Shown here one piece after another: positions 11,790 to 22,032 of a DNA stretch of 64,000 bases. The stretch comes from Parastagonospora avenae f. sp. tritici 18332-5 (taxonomy: Eukaryota; Ascomycota; Dothideomycetes; Pleosporales; Phaeosphaeriaceae). The first letter of the stretch is position 1. Every line of letters begins with the position of its first letter. The stretch covers positions 310,001 to 374,000 of the forward strand of contig JAFJTR010000003.1 of the NCBI GenBank assembly GCA_022559985.1. Reading direction: 5' to 3'. Below the pieces are notes generated by a model. The model was not told where the DNA came from. It ran no database searches and worked only from the letters and a program-made list of their open reading frames with translations. The position numbers were made by a program, and so were the translations under genes.

Positions 11790-13173
11790 ATGGCAGGAAT
11801 AATTTCTCTGCCTACGGAGATCATGCTCGAGGTCTTCAGGTACCTCGTCCCGGGGTCGCTTGATGATCCAGCATACGAGGGTTACCTCAATCGACTGTCA
11901 CCATCGCCCTCGCCCTCGCCATCATCGTCACCATCACCGTCACCATCACCGTCACCATCATCGTCACCCCATCATCGTCACCATCGCCGTCACTATCGCC
12001 GTCTCAATCGACCGGACGCTAAATAGCCACCCAGACAAGCTCCCAAAACACAGACCAATGGGACTTCCGCGCATCGTAGAAGACCCTCCATGCGTTAATG
12101 CGCACATGTCATATCTTCCGTCCCATCGCAAAGCAACTCTTGTACGAACATTACCGGGCGGGTTTTACAGCGCCAATCAACGGCTATATACGTCGCTTCA
12201 GGGTTGAACCAACTCTCTCTTCCTACGTCAGACACATAAACATTCCATCCGATCGTCAAGACTTCGCGGGTGATATGAGGCCCAAGACTGAAATCAGGAA
12301 GGATCTGAGGCTTCTTCACTGGAGGGCTTGTGGCTACATATCTTGGGGAGTAATTCGATCCATCCTACGTGGGAGTCACATTGGCCACGAGTGTATGGCC
12401 TACAGAGTTCCACCGTGTTGAAGTGGCCTCGCATCCATTTGTATGTCTTGGTAGGCATACCAGGGTACACCAGGCAACAGTCTCATGAGCAGACGAGCAC
12501 TTGGGTTCCGCATTTCGATTGGCCCGGCTTTCCTCTCTTACGGGAGGACGTACTGCCTCCCAACCTCACAAGGCTGAAGATTGAGATGAGTCGTGACACG
12601 ATCACGCCATCCGTCGTAGACTGTTCTGGCTGTGAAAGCTTATTGGGTTCTGTTCTGTCATCGCCAATGGGGCTGAAACTGTGTCTCAAAGTCTTTATGC
12701 TTGGACTTCCAGATATTGCTTGTCTTGAACCACTACCTCTCAACTTTTGGAACGTCCAAAAACAGTGTCACTGTCTTGGCGTCCGGCTCGACTACGAACT
12801 GGACTGCGAGATCTTGACTGGAGGTACGTACACTTTTCCAAACCATGTTCTTGAGCGGGTACCGACAGGAACATATGGAGATCTTTGCTCCATCGAAATA
12901 TTTGCAGCCACCTCCTAGACAGATCCACATAGCGTCCTGGTATGCTAACATTCCCTAGGAGATGACTACGACCAGCCTTCACATTCCATACAGCTAGGCT
13001 GTCTTGCTTCAACCTTGGTTCAATATCGTGCGCCAGGTATAGAAATGGCAATGCATTTCTACGAGAGGCCAGGCCTCGTAGACGACGTGAACTTGTGCGT
13101 GGATCTCCCTGATGACTTTTGGGGCAACGAAGAGGGACGAGCGATCATGTGTACGGAAAGCCATGACTCATAG
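11790..13173 (+). pseudogene. F-box protein gene interrupted by one in-frame TAG
   Basis: A four-exon model, 11790-11880, 12027-12349, 12406-12823 and 12959-13173, gives 349 codons with consistent phases and a terminal TAG. The start reads AGIISLPTEIMLEVFRYL, the first half of an F-box; exon 2 continues with TLHALMRTCHIFRPIAKQLLYEHY, the second half. F-box proteins recruit substrates to SCF ubiquitin ligases via Skp1. Exons 3 and 4 are moderately Leu-rich substrate-side sequence ending in DDFWGNEEGRA. The single defect is a TAG at 12077-12079 (codon 48), in the context DFRAS*KTLH, where a Gln (CAG) would be expected. Intron 1 (146 nt) contains a hexamer repeat and a weak GTTACC donor. Either the gene is dead, the allele is polymorphic, or an unusual splice avoids the stop; I could not find one that keeps frame. 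The other introns are of ordinary quality (56 and 135 nt). Confidence 0.7.
11898..12002. repeat. Hexamer/trinucleotide minisatellite
   Basis: A run of imperfect TCACCR/CCATCR units (about 105 bp) within the proposed first intron of the F-box gene. It is flanked by 10-bp direct copies of CTCAATCGAC at 11886-11895 and 12003-12012, exactly 117 bp (39 codons) apart. Confidence 0.85.
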
Positions 13174-13202
13174 AGGGGGTTCAGTTTCACCTATAAACAT
13201 TC

Positions 13203-15158
13203 TCAGTCATCAAATCTAACCATACTCTTTCCACCCAAAGGTTCAATATCCACAGGAGAAAACGTCTTGCCTTTCTGGCCCTGCCAACTAGCGACAAGAG
13301 CTTCACATGCCCTCCACGAAGTCTCGGTAATCTTCTCGTGGTCCGCAACTGTTCTTTCTACCCAGCCCTCTCTTTCGTCCGCCACCATGATAACCTCATC
13401 ACCATTGCCTGTGTGCTGGTACTGTCGCCAAGGAGACTTCCCGTTCGCAAACTCGATCCAAAGCTGCGCGTGTTTCGTCGAGATGTCCTTGAGTCGTTGC
13501 GTTGGGTACCTGAATTGTAACGTCTTGAAGAGAAAGTACTTGTCCACCCAGTGGTGAGCTTGCTGATAGAGTGGACTACCGGGAAATGGATTACGGACAT
13601 CGAAGACGTAGCGATAGATCTGTTTGTTGGTTTGAGTTGACAGGTACTTTGACCACTCGTGATGTGGCGCTGACATGGTTAGCAGACACAACAGACTTAA
13701 AACAGAGAGTGCTACTTACCGCCGAAAACGGCATCTCCGATCCATCGCAATGCAGATGATAGAAAGAGCGTTTGGTCCATGTCCGGAGTGATGCTATATG
13801 CCTGGCTGACTAGCCTCACACTCTCCTGGCCCATTTGATCCGTCATGGCAGCAACGAATTCTTGCGGAGTGACGCCTGCGAATCTAGGTATAAACTGGAC
13901 GCCCTGAACGACTATCAGCATATCCAAACCAATGATGATGTGGTACATTTCTTACCTCAAAGCCAGTGGTCCCCATAACAATCTCATCAACCCACTCACA
14001 CCTCCCGAACATCTCCGGAAACCTATCCCAAGTCACAAGCTCATCCTCCTCTCCAAACCAATCCCTGTCCTGCACCGTCTTAAACATCGCCCCACCATCC
14101 GTAAACTCCGCGGTAACCCTAACAATCTCATCAACATCCACGCCCTTCAATTTCTCCAGCCCGGCTTCCCCCCTCTCTTCAATACCCAGCTTCGTCAGGA
14201 AACTCTCATACAAAAGTTCTGCGTCCCCAGCTGAACCAGGCGTAACCGACGCCCCGAGAACGCCAGACATCAGCACTACTCTGCGAAACAACGGACCCGA
14301 AGGCGGCGGAGCGAATAGCATCTGCGAGCAAATCGATATCGAGCCCGCTGACTCGCCAAACAGCGTAACATTTCCCTTATCTCCTCCAAACCCGCCAATA
14401 TACTCCTGGATCCAAAGTAACGCATTGCGCTGATCATGCAGTGCGCAATTCGCACTCCCCAGCTCCGGTACATGCAGATATCCCAGCGCACCGAGACGAT
14501 ATTGGATACTCGCTGTGATCAGGGGTTGGGCATCGGATATGGATTGCTGGGTGAGCAGCGCGGTATTGTGTTGTTCGTCGATGCCTGGGGACAGTCAACT
14601 AGCTGGGCTTCAGTTTGAGGGAAGAGGGAGCGAGACGCACCGCCAAGCACGAATCCGCCGCCGTGGAAATAAACAAGTACAGGGAGTTTAGCGGCGTGTA
14701 TGGGGTCTTGGAGGAGTGAAAGAGGGATGGCGAGTTGCAGGATCAGGCAGCCGAATTCGGAGGATATGGGGGGGGTAATGTCGCCTGGGAGGGGGCCGCC
14801 GCTGGCGGAAGAGGGGAATGTTTGGGGGCATTGGAAGCTGGTGGATGTTAGATTGGGGTTTGTCGTGTGAGGCGGTGTGGTTACCCGTGTTTGGTGAAGT
14901 CTTCCTTGCCGTTCAAGTCGGTTTTGAGGATTGAGCGCGCGAAACGGGCGGGTATGGTGGCGTAGGGTATGGCGCGGAATTGGACGACGTTTGAAGGCGA
15001 GATGAGGCCGGTCATGAGACCTGAATGACAGACTCATAGTCAGTATTGCTATCGAAAGGAACTTCATAGATCGTAAAAGGACATACTGAATTCTTAATTA
15101 GCCCAGAACATTGTCAAAAAAAATCTTTCACCTTGAAAAACTCACCCAAGCCGCTCAT
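13203..15158 (-). CDS. Type-B carboxylesterase/lipase (alpha/beta hydrolase)
   Basis: Six exons on the minus strand: 15158-15146, 15020-14885, 14837-14641, 14584-13956, 13903-13720 and 13669-13203; 541 aa. The first exon is only 13 nt (MSGL plus one base). Features in order: VVQFRAIPYATIP near the start, the oxyanion-hole block PVLVYFHGGGFVLGG at about 99-113, the nucleophile elbow FGESAGS with Ser194, and the catalytic His in APHHEW at 389-390. The acidic member should lie near residue 320 but I did not fix it. There is no signal peptide, so the enzyme is probably cytosolic. Family members hydrolyse carboxyl esters of diverse size; the substrate cannot be told. It is 29 bp from the 3' end of the convergent F-box gene. 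A TATATAAA lies about 95 bp upstream of the start. Confidence 0.93.
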
Positions 15159-15249
15159 GGCGAAAAGCAAACGTTCTATCTTGAGAAATCATCGTGTCGA
15201 CCACCACAATGACTTGTATCTCCGATAGCATATAAGAACTAAGCGTGAC

Positions 15250-15257
15250 TTTATATA
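15250..15257 (-). promoter_or_regulatory. TATA box for the carboxylesterase gene
   Basis: TATATAAA on the minus strand about 92 bp upstream of the ATG. Spacing fits a core promoter. Confidence 0.4.
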
Positions 15258-15258
15258 T

Positions 15259-15838
15259 CCACCATACCTCGAATCCAGTACAGTGCAGTAATCGGCATCC
15301 GGTCCAGTTTAACCGATTAGCCCAGATTCCCTCTCCTCCGCGCCCGCCCTTTCCCAAACACAGCATTGCTTACAAGCATAATGAGGAGTGTGGAAGATAG
15401 AAGGGCGGCACACGTCAGCGGGTTCCCGCTCGAACCAGGAACCCGCAGTCAGGCTTACTAGATTAGCTCAAACTGGGGAATTGTGGCGCGATGATGCAGG
15501 CTACATTGAAGACTTTCCGCGTAGGCGGCGAGACCGAATACTCCGATTCCCCTGAATATGCCGATGTATGTGGCGTACTGTTGAAAAAGCGACTGTCTGG
15601 GTTAGTTGAGCGTATGTATGCTACAGGCAAGGATAACGGTTTCGTTAAACATTACATTCAGTCGCAGGTCATCACAGGAAGTCGCTGTCAATTCAGGCAA
15701 AAAAGTGAAAGTAATATTCGGACATACATGCATGTAAAATTCGTCCTGGGGTGGAGCACTATAGAAGAGCGAATCTTAACCCACCCCACCATGACTAGAC
15801 TTTGCATAGCTGTACATTGACCGAAACGGTAGCATCGT
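15259..15838. other. Intergenic
   Basis: Upstream region of the carboxylesterase and downstream region of the minus-strand pseudogene. A 109-codon plus-strand frame at 15491-15820 has no features and is probably chance. Confidence 0.5.
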
Positions 15839-16801
15839 TTAAGATGCACACTCCCGCAAGTGCTTTACTCCATGAAAATCGCTCCCCCCCCCCCTTATCC
15901 CAGGTAAATACCTATCCACATCCACTTCCATCTCCGCGATATCCAAGGGATCGCACCACTCCCTAACCCTCGCCCTCACATTCTCTTCCTCGACAATAAA
16001 TTCCCCGTAATCACCGGCCCTAATCCCGCCCTGCGTGGGATTCGCCCTGCGATCCCTAACCAGACTCGCTAACCCATCTCTCAACGCCTGCGCATCGTCG
16101 TCTGACATCGTCCACCCCACGCTATCTAAACATGCTACAATATCCGTGCGCTCGAGGGTGTCAACGGCAGACTATACGGTTTCGCGCACGGGGCTGTAGA
16201 TCTGGGTGTAGAACGAGAGGACCATATTGTTTGGATCGAGGGCCTCGACGTCGATGGACATGTCAAGACCGGGCGGGTATTCCGCGGGTTCGCAGCCGAG
16301 CATGACGTCGATGGTATGCGTGTGCGCGGCGGCGAGTTGAGCGGACGCAGCATCTAGTGTGATGCGTGCCATGTGCAGATACATGGGTAACGCGGAATTG
16401 TAGTGCTAGTCTTAGTAGTCGAGCATGGCTTGCATGTCGGAGGCGGGGATCAGGCTGTAGTCGAGCTCGGGACGCCCGTGGTCAGAGACGAGGGACATGC
16501 AGTCGGAGATGTGGGCGATGCGGTCGTTATAGTCGTCGAATTCGGCGTGCACGCTGGCTTCGTGCTTGAAGAAGGGTTGCAGCACGACGAGCTCGGCGCA
16601 GGAGTAGGGGGAGTCAGAGACGTGACCGCGACCGCAGGGGATGGAGACGGCGTTGAAGCGGGTGGTGGCGAGGCCGTTGGGACACCAGGAGTGGGTGTGT
16701 TTGCAGCTGGAGGGGTTTAGGATCTGGGTTAGAGCACAGGGCTCGAAGAGCGTTTTGCGTTGGTGACCACAGCCGTAGGAGGTCATCTGAAGTTGACACA
16801 T
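15839..16801 (-). pseudogene. Hypothetical protein gene with three in-frame stops
   Basis: Read on the minus strand from the ATG at 16801, one uninterrupted frame of 321 codons runs to the TAA at 15839, broken only by TAA (codon 130, 16414-16412), TAG (codon 132, 16408-16406) and TAG (codon 210, 16174-16172). Between stops the sequence looks like protein: a Cys/His-rich first third (YGCGHQRKTLFEPC, SWCPNG, IPCGRGH, PYSCAEL), then MYLHMARITLDAASAQLAAAH, then a helical, acidic end (MSDDDAQALRDGLASLVRDRR). Nothing resembling an intron could remove the stops. All three are explained by C-to-T in a CpA context (CAA or CAG to TAA or TAG). An 11-C homopolymer near the 3' end (15884-15894) encodes a Gly run. 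The family was not recognised. Likely a recently inactivated gene; less likely, a gene with programmed readthrough. Confidence 0.7.
15884..15894. repeat. Homopolymer C(11) tract
   Basis: Eleven consecutive C residues (Gly codons on the minus strand) inside the 3' end of the stop-containing gene; prone to replication slippage and to sequencing error. Confidence 0.9.
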
Positions 16802-17018
16802 GATGAGTACTGAGACAATCCTCGTGTGTGGTTGTAACTTGCTGTAGAAGTTTGTGACCTTGGATAGTAGAGTTGTAAAAAGGATGAGAGAGTAAAGAAA
16901 TGGCAGGATATAGAGGACGGCATGTACATCGTGTGGTGACATGGCCATGTACATTGTGACGGAATAATTTGTGTCGAGGATTATACCATGAAATGAATGA
17001 GACACAGCAAAAGAGTCA

Positions 17019-18787
17019 CTAAAGCTCTCCGCGATGTTCAGGGAGGTCGACAATCTGGCCATGTGCGCTGACTTCACCCTTGCGCTCACCAACACCTCGG
17101 AAGCTCTTCCGACCTCGAAACAAGTAGTCGAGACCAGTGATGGAGGCGATCACAGCATATACCACGCATACATCTGAAACTATGTTAGTGACTAGACACA
17201 AATTGCATTGTGAAGAACAGAAGACTCACAGTTCATGTTGCTCGCAGCGACCGGTTGCGCGTAAGGGAAGGAGTACATCACCAATGTGAACAGTGTCCAC
17301 ATGAGAAGTACAATGTTTGCGAAGTGACCGACGGGCCCCAACCAGAAAGGTCCGGGCTTGATGTTGGATCGGCCTCGGATGAGGAGGCAGATGACGGGGA
17401 TGGAGTAGCTGAGATACAAGAGGACAATACAAGCAGTGATCATACTGTATGAATTAGCAAAAGCAGGTCATCTGCAGGGCTTCGATTCACTCACGAGTTG
17501 AAAGCTGTCAGCGAAGCCAAGTAAAGGCACCCCATGATGGCAACAATGACGCAGCTCACGAAATGAGCGTTGATTGGCACACCAAGTCCGTTATGCACTT
17601 GTGAGAGCCAGCGATGCGCAGGTAAGCCTCTGTCGCGCGCGAAACTCCAGCAGAGTCGACTTTGCCATGTGTGACTTGCAGTAAGGCATCCAAGTCCGGT
17701 AACAATGATAAGGGCCTCGAGAAAAATAGCACCGGCTGTGTTATTTAAGGCCTGGTAGAACAGCTCAAGGATCGGGACCAGTGTAGCTGTTCCGAGGATA
17801 TCAGAGAAATCCCCCACGATCGAGAAGAACATGGCCATGGAGAAGAACCAACTTGTCACAAAGCCGATACCGACAGTTCCCATGATGGCAATGGGAACCA
17901 TCTTCTCTGGTCGATGCACCTCTTCCGCAAGATGGGTAGCGCAGTCGAGACAAGCAAAGGCCCAATTCGTGTTGACCAAACCAACGATAAAGGCTATGCC
18001 ACCCTGTTGCCAGCCCGTGTTGTTAATGAAAGTGGCGAAGACAAACTCTGCATGCTGATGAGTTGGTGCGACCGAGGGCACGGTAATGAGGATGACGACG
18101 AACGAGACCAGAGACGTCCAGAGTGTAACTTTCGCAACGAGGGGCAGGGTTTTGCCATAGCAGTTGAAGAAGAAGCAAAATATGTTCGCCATCTGGTAGG
18201 CGACGAAGACATGCCATGGCTTGATTGTACTGTGAACGAGGTCAGTGTTCAAGAATGAGCAACGCTTGGTGGCCGGAAGAGAGTGCAACGTACAAATCAG
18301 GGTGGCTTAGTTGATAGCAGCCCACCATGGCGCTTCCCATTGCCAGTGCGACTGAGGCGCTGGTGAACATTGAGCCCCACCAAGCAAGCCATCCAGTCAG
18401 ATAACTTGCGACATTGGCATACTTCTTCGGCGCCAGTTCATTCGCCCAGAAGTATTGTCCACCTGCATTTGGTAGAGCCGAAGCCAGTTCGCTCAGGCTG
18501 ATACCAACGCATGTTGAGATAAGCGCGATCAATATAATGCCATAGATGATGAGAATGGGTCCTCCCGAGTTTATTCCCGTGATGAGAGCTGCGGATATAC
18601 CGAACCAAGAATTGGTGAGCGAGAATCCTACACCGAGCACTGACCACACCGAAAAGTTCCTGCTCATGTCCTGTGTGTATCCCATTTCCGCCAGCTTGAG
18701 AGCATCGGCGTCAATCGAGGACTTTTGTGACATCTCGACATCTCGGGAGATGACAGGCGCGACCTCTTTCTCTGGTGTCGAGGACAT
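17019..18787 (-). CDS. APC-superfamily permease (choline/GABA transporter type)
   Basis: Four exons, 18787-18294, 18229-17495, 17444-17230 and 17173-17019, encode 532 aa, the normal size for this family. After a polar N-terminus of about 45 residues comes the family signature ALKLAEMGYTQDMSRNFSVWS, then twelve hydrophobic segments. Diagnostic blocks are FGISAALITGINSGGP, ELASALPNAGGQYFWANELAP and SYLTGWLAWWGS in the first half; WQQGGIAFIVGLVN, CATHLAEEVHRPEKMVPIAI and WSFARDRGLPAHRW in the middle; and IKPGPFWLGPVG in exon 3. These match the fungal amino acid/choline transporter (ACT) family, represented by yeast Hnm1 (choline) and Uga4 (GABA). It should sit in the plasma or vacuolar membrane. 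Which substrate is moved is not readable here. A TATATAT element lies about 70 bp upstream. The in-frame ATGs further upstream lie in AT-rich leader sequence, so MSSTPEKE is preferred. Confidence 0.93.
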
Positions 18788-21200
18788 AGTAACCGCGTAG
18801 TGGTAGGACTTGTATCGAGATAGGTCGGGGCACAAGCACTGGAATGCAACGAACATATATACTTTCAGCAAGACTCCTTGCTGCTGACCATAAACTTGGC
18901 GCAAAGCTTATCAGCTTGCCGCGCACTAGCATTGTGAGGAGTTCAAAGGTTTATATCTGTCTGACGTCTAGGGTGTAGGGAGCTGCTCGGGAAGCACGCG
19001 GGTCTGTTGGCTGTTTGAGATAAGAGGTAGCCAATGAAGGGACAGCAGACTTGAGGCGTTTGCCAGGGCGAAGGAAGTAGAGCCGCAATGCGAACTTTCA
19101 TTGGAGATGTTAAGCCGTGCTTCGGAGCCTCTGGTGACATGGCACCGCTCTGCATATGCCGCGATTTATCTGAACAAGAGCTCAATATGATTCACTCGGT
19201 TATTTGACGAGGTGAGTGGTGACGCGGAGTGCGTAGCGCGCTATACTTAACATGGTGGATTGTAGCCGTCTTGTGCCATAACCCCGGGTTTGGCGTACAT
19301 CGAGATTCCATGCAGATGCCAGATATTTCTCATTGCAAGCCCCCTCCCAAGTTTTTGCTCAGTCACAATCGCCGTGGATAAGTTGAAAATTGTGTCTTCG
19401 CTCATGCAAGTGACAGTACTAATGTTTGCTGGCGGCATCTCCTCCCTCGAGCACGGACTGACGCGCGGGCGGAATGCTACAGGATGCGGGGAGAACTTGA
19501 AGGAGTAAGATGTCCCACTCGCGGAAAGGCAGTATCCGCATCCGCATCCGCAGGCAAGGATGATCAGTTCTTAATGCTTAAACAATAGGCGGCCGTTCAC
19601 CTAAGTAAATGTCAGGTGAGGACATCTATTACAATCTCCGATGCACGCGATCGGAGCTGCTGCAGACAGGAGTCGTACGATGCATGAATAGGAGGAACCA
19701 GGTAGTAGGGCATGCTTCGACTAGAGGAAAAGCGACGGTGAAGGCGTGCAGAAGAGGGGTACAGAACGTGATGCTTCGTATTGCACGGCAGATATGCAGT
19801 GTCCCTGCAGTACAGCCGTTCGTGTATCCTCGGTGGTTTTGACGGACCAGCCCGTCGTTATCGACCCGAACGATCATACTGTTATGAATAGGAAGATGAT
19901 TGGACAGACGCGGGTTTTGGGGCGATAGTTGTGCGACCCCAACGCCCTCATACTGCAGCTCTCAGCCTGCGACAGCGAAGGGAGGCGGCCATCAGCAAGG
20001 CAGCGATGAGCATCATATCAACCGCCGGGCAGCCTCGTTGTGGATTGTGGCGTTTTTGTGTTTCGGCGACAGTACTCCCCAGACTCGACATTCTGCCCAT
20101 GGTGCAAAACCAGTGGGCGACCCCAAGCGTCCAGTCTGTAGGTGCTACCGACTGCGGCAGCGTGCGACCCCAAGGCCGTTTGCCGCGATCACGCAGTGAC
20201 ACACGCTAGGCTCGAGTCAAGTCTGTACTCCGATGCCCAGGACTCGAAGTTGTATTTGTAGAAGCAACATGGGAGTTGGAGGGTCGCAGCTGCGCACCGA
20301 CATCGCTAGACAGAGTCGGGCCTACAGTGCTGTCGCAATGTGCTATGCGCGTGTCGTGCATCTCCCCATTCGATCGTCGGGGTCGCTCTGTATGCTTGCT
20401 CGCATCGTCGTCAAAGGTTGCACTCTCACAGAGACGGTTCGCGGCCCGGGTCGAAGTAATGTCATTCTCCTGGGACAGTCAATGTGTTGCGAACTTGGTT
20501 GCGAGAAGACTGCTGATGGCGCCCATGCTGGGGGGTGCACCTGGGTGCCGGTCGCAATCTCGACGCTCGCGGCCCCACAGTGGGCTTCCAATGAAGCTGG
20601 GTAGTATGTCTGTGCATGCAACTTTCCTGCTGGTAAGAGTGACGGTGCATGAAGTCTGACTTTGTGTGGTATTTATTAACAAAGTGTTAGTCAGGTGGTC
20701 GAGTGTGGCACAGTGGCGATTTTCTCCAGATGAGGAAGCGACACCTACGAAACGGGCGAATATGCCCAGACTTGTCTAGACACAAAACGGCAGTAGCGGC
20801 ACAACGTTTAGATAGATGAATTTCATTTTCCTCTAGCTGTACCGATATCGTCGGTAGCAAAGGCTTTGGAAATACTTGGTACTTCGTAAATGTGACACGA
20901 GATGATATAGATGTTGGAGAGAGGAGGAAACCAAGGAAAACACCCACACCACGCCAATGTCCACGTGAAGACGTACAATCGTTGTATCCGAATTGCAACC
21001 GCCTGGCTCCCAACACCGCGTCCCATAACAAGTGGTACTGCAGCTCCATGCGACGTACACGGATGAGGTACATGATGTACATCCAAGTCATGCTCAATGA
21101 GCTACACCGTAATTATTTTCACCATTATGAGGGGGTATTCTGTCCCAATATTATGCGCCGTCCGAAGCTCCATCCGACGTGAGATGTGCTCGTGAAGGGT
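18788..21200. other. Gene-poor region, 2.4 kb
   Basis: Upstream of the permease and downstream of Mcm1. Open frames are short, overlap on both strands and carry no domain. I found no tRNA-like cloverleaf by eye. A small (ATCCGC)3 repeat lies at 19534-19551. Confidence 0.5.
19534..19551. repeat. (ATCCGC)3 microsatellite
   Basis: Three exact hexamer copies in an intergenic region. Confidence 0.8.
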
Positions 21201-22032
21201 TTAACCCAGCTTCTGCTCGGGGTAGTGGCCGCCAGGATGGCGGGGCATGCCCTGCTGCGCCATCGGGTACTGGTTTGGCTGTTGTTGCTGGAGGTAGCTC
21301 TGGTAATGTAGCGCCGCCTCGGGGGTCATGTAAGCCTGCGGGATGGGCTGGTTGTTGGGCGGCATTCCGCGCTGCTGGCCAGTGGGGATCTGGGCGTGGT
21401 TGTCCTCTGGCGACTCGACCGAGTTGTCTGCATCGACGCCATTCGCGTCGCCGCTGGACGGCTCGGGCGCATTCAAGCAAGCCTGGGAGGAGATTAGTAT
21501 CGCGACGCGACAATGCTGCTGGAGTGCCGCGTACCTGAATGAGGTTCTTGCCCTCGGGCTTGGTGACGAGCGGCTGCAACTTTGGTGTGGTGAAGGTGTA
21601 AACAAGGCCCGTCTCGGACACGACGAGAAGCAGGACCTGGGTGCCGGTCAAGACAGAGAGCTCATATGCCTGGGATGCGTTGTTAGTGGTGTTTCGCAAG
21701 CAGCGCGGGTGCGGCGCGAGCGCAGATATAGACGAGGGTGCGACGCGCTGCGATGCACTGCGCGATGGATAGCAATGCTATCGACGTACCTTCTTCATGA
21801 TGCCGGCCTTGCGCTTGGAAAAGGTGATGTGCCGACGCGACTTGTCCTGGATGAACTTGATTTCAATCTTCCTGCGCTCGCGGCCGGGCTTGTCATCGTC
21901 GTCGTCGTCGTCGTCGGCAGCCGGGCGTTGGCGCTTGGTGCCGCGGACCTCTCCGACACCCATTTGGCCATTGCCATCGTCGTGCAGCGACGGCGAGGCG
22001 TTCTGGTCGTGGTCGGTGATTTCAGAGGCCAT
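21201..22032 (-). CDS. mcm1: MADS-box transcription factor Mcm1 (SRF type)
   Basis: Three exons, 22032-21790, 21669-21535 and 21482-21201; 219 aa. The MADS domain spans about residues 51-108: GRERRKIEIKFIQDKSRRHI, TFSKRKAGIMKK at the exon 1 end, then AYELSVLTGTQVLLLVVSE and GLVYTFTTPKL in exon 2. These are SRF/Mcm1-type, not MEF2-type, residues. Preceding it is an acidic run of eight Asp (about 40-47) encoded by a GAC/GAT trinucleotide tract. The C-terminal third is Gln/Pro-rich (PQAYMTPEAALHYQSYLQQQQ), as in other fungal Mcm1 proteins. Mcm1 is a nuclear regulator that works with partner factors in cell-cycle, mating and sexual development control. Intron 1 falls inside the MADS domain between KK and AYEL. 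The long divergent upstream region (1.7 kb) suggests complex control. Confidence 0.95.
21893..21916. repeat. GAC/GAT trinucleotide tract (poly-Asp)
   Basis: About eight trinucleotide units in exon 1 of the MADS-box gene, read as Asp codons on the minus strand. Confidence 0.85.

Noticed and set aside
12080..12349. Using CGTAG|AAG as acceptor to remove the stop from the F-box gene
   Set aside because: No upstream donor keeps frame with this acceptor; the model with the acceptor at 12026 closes all phases.
20276..20659. 127-codon plus-strand frame
   Set aside because: No ATG start and no features.
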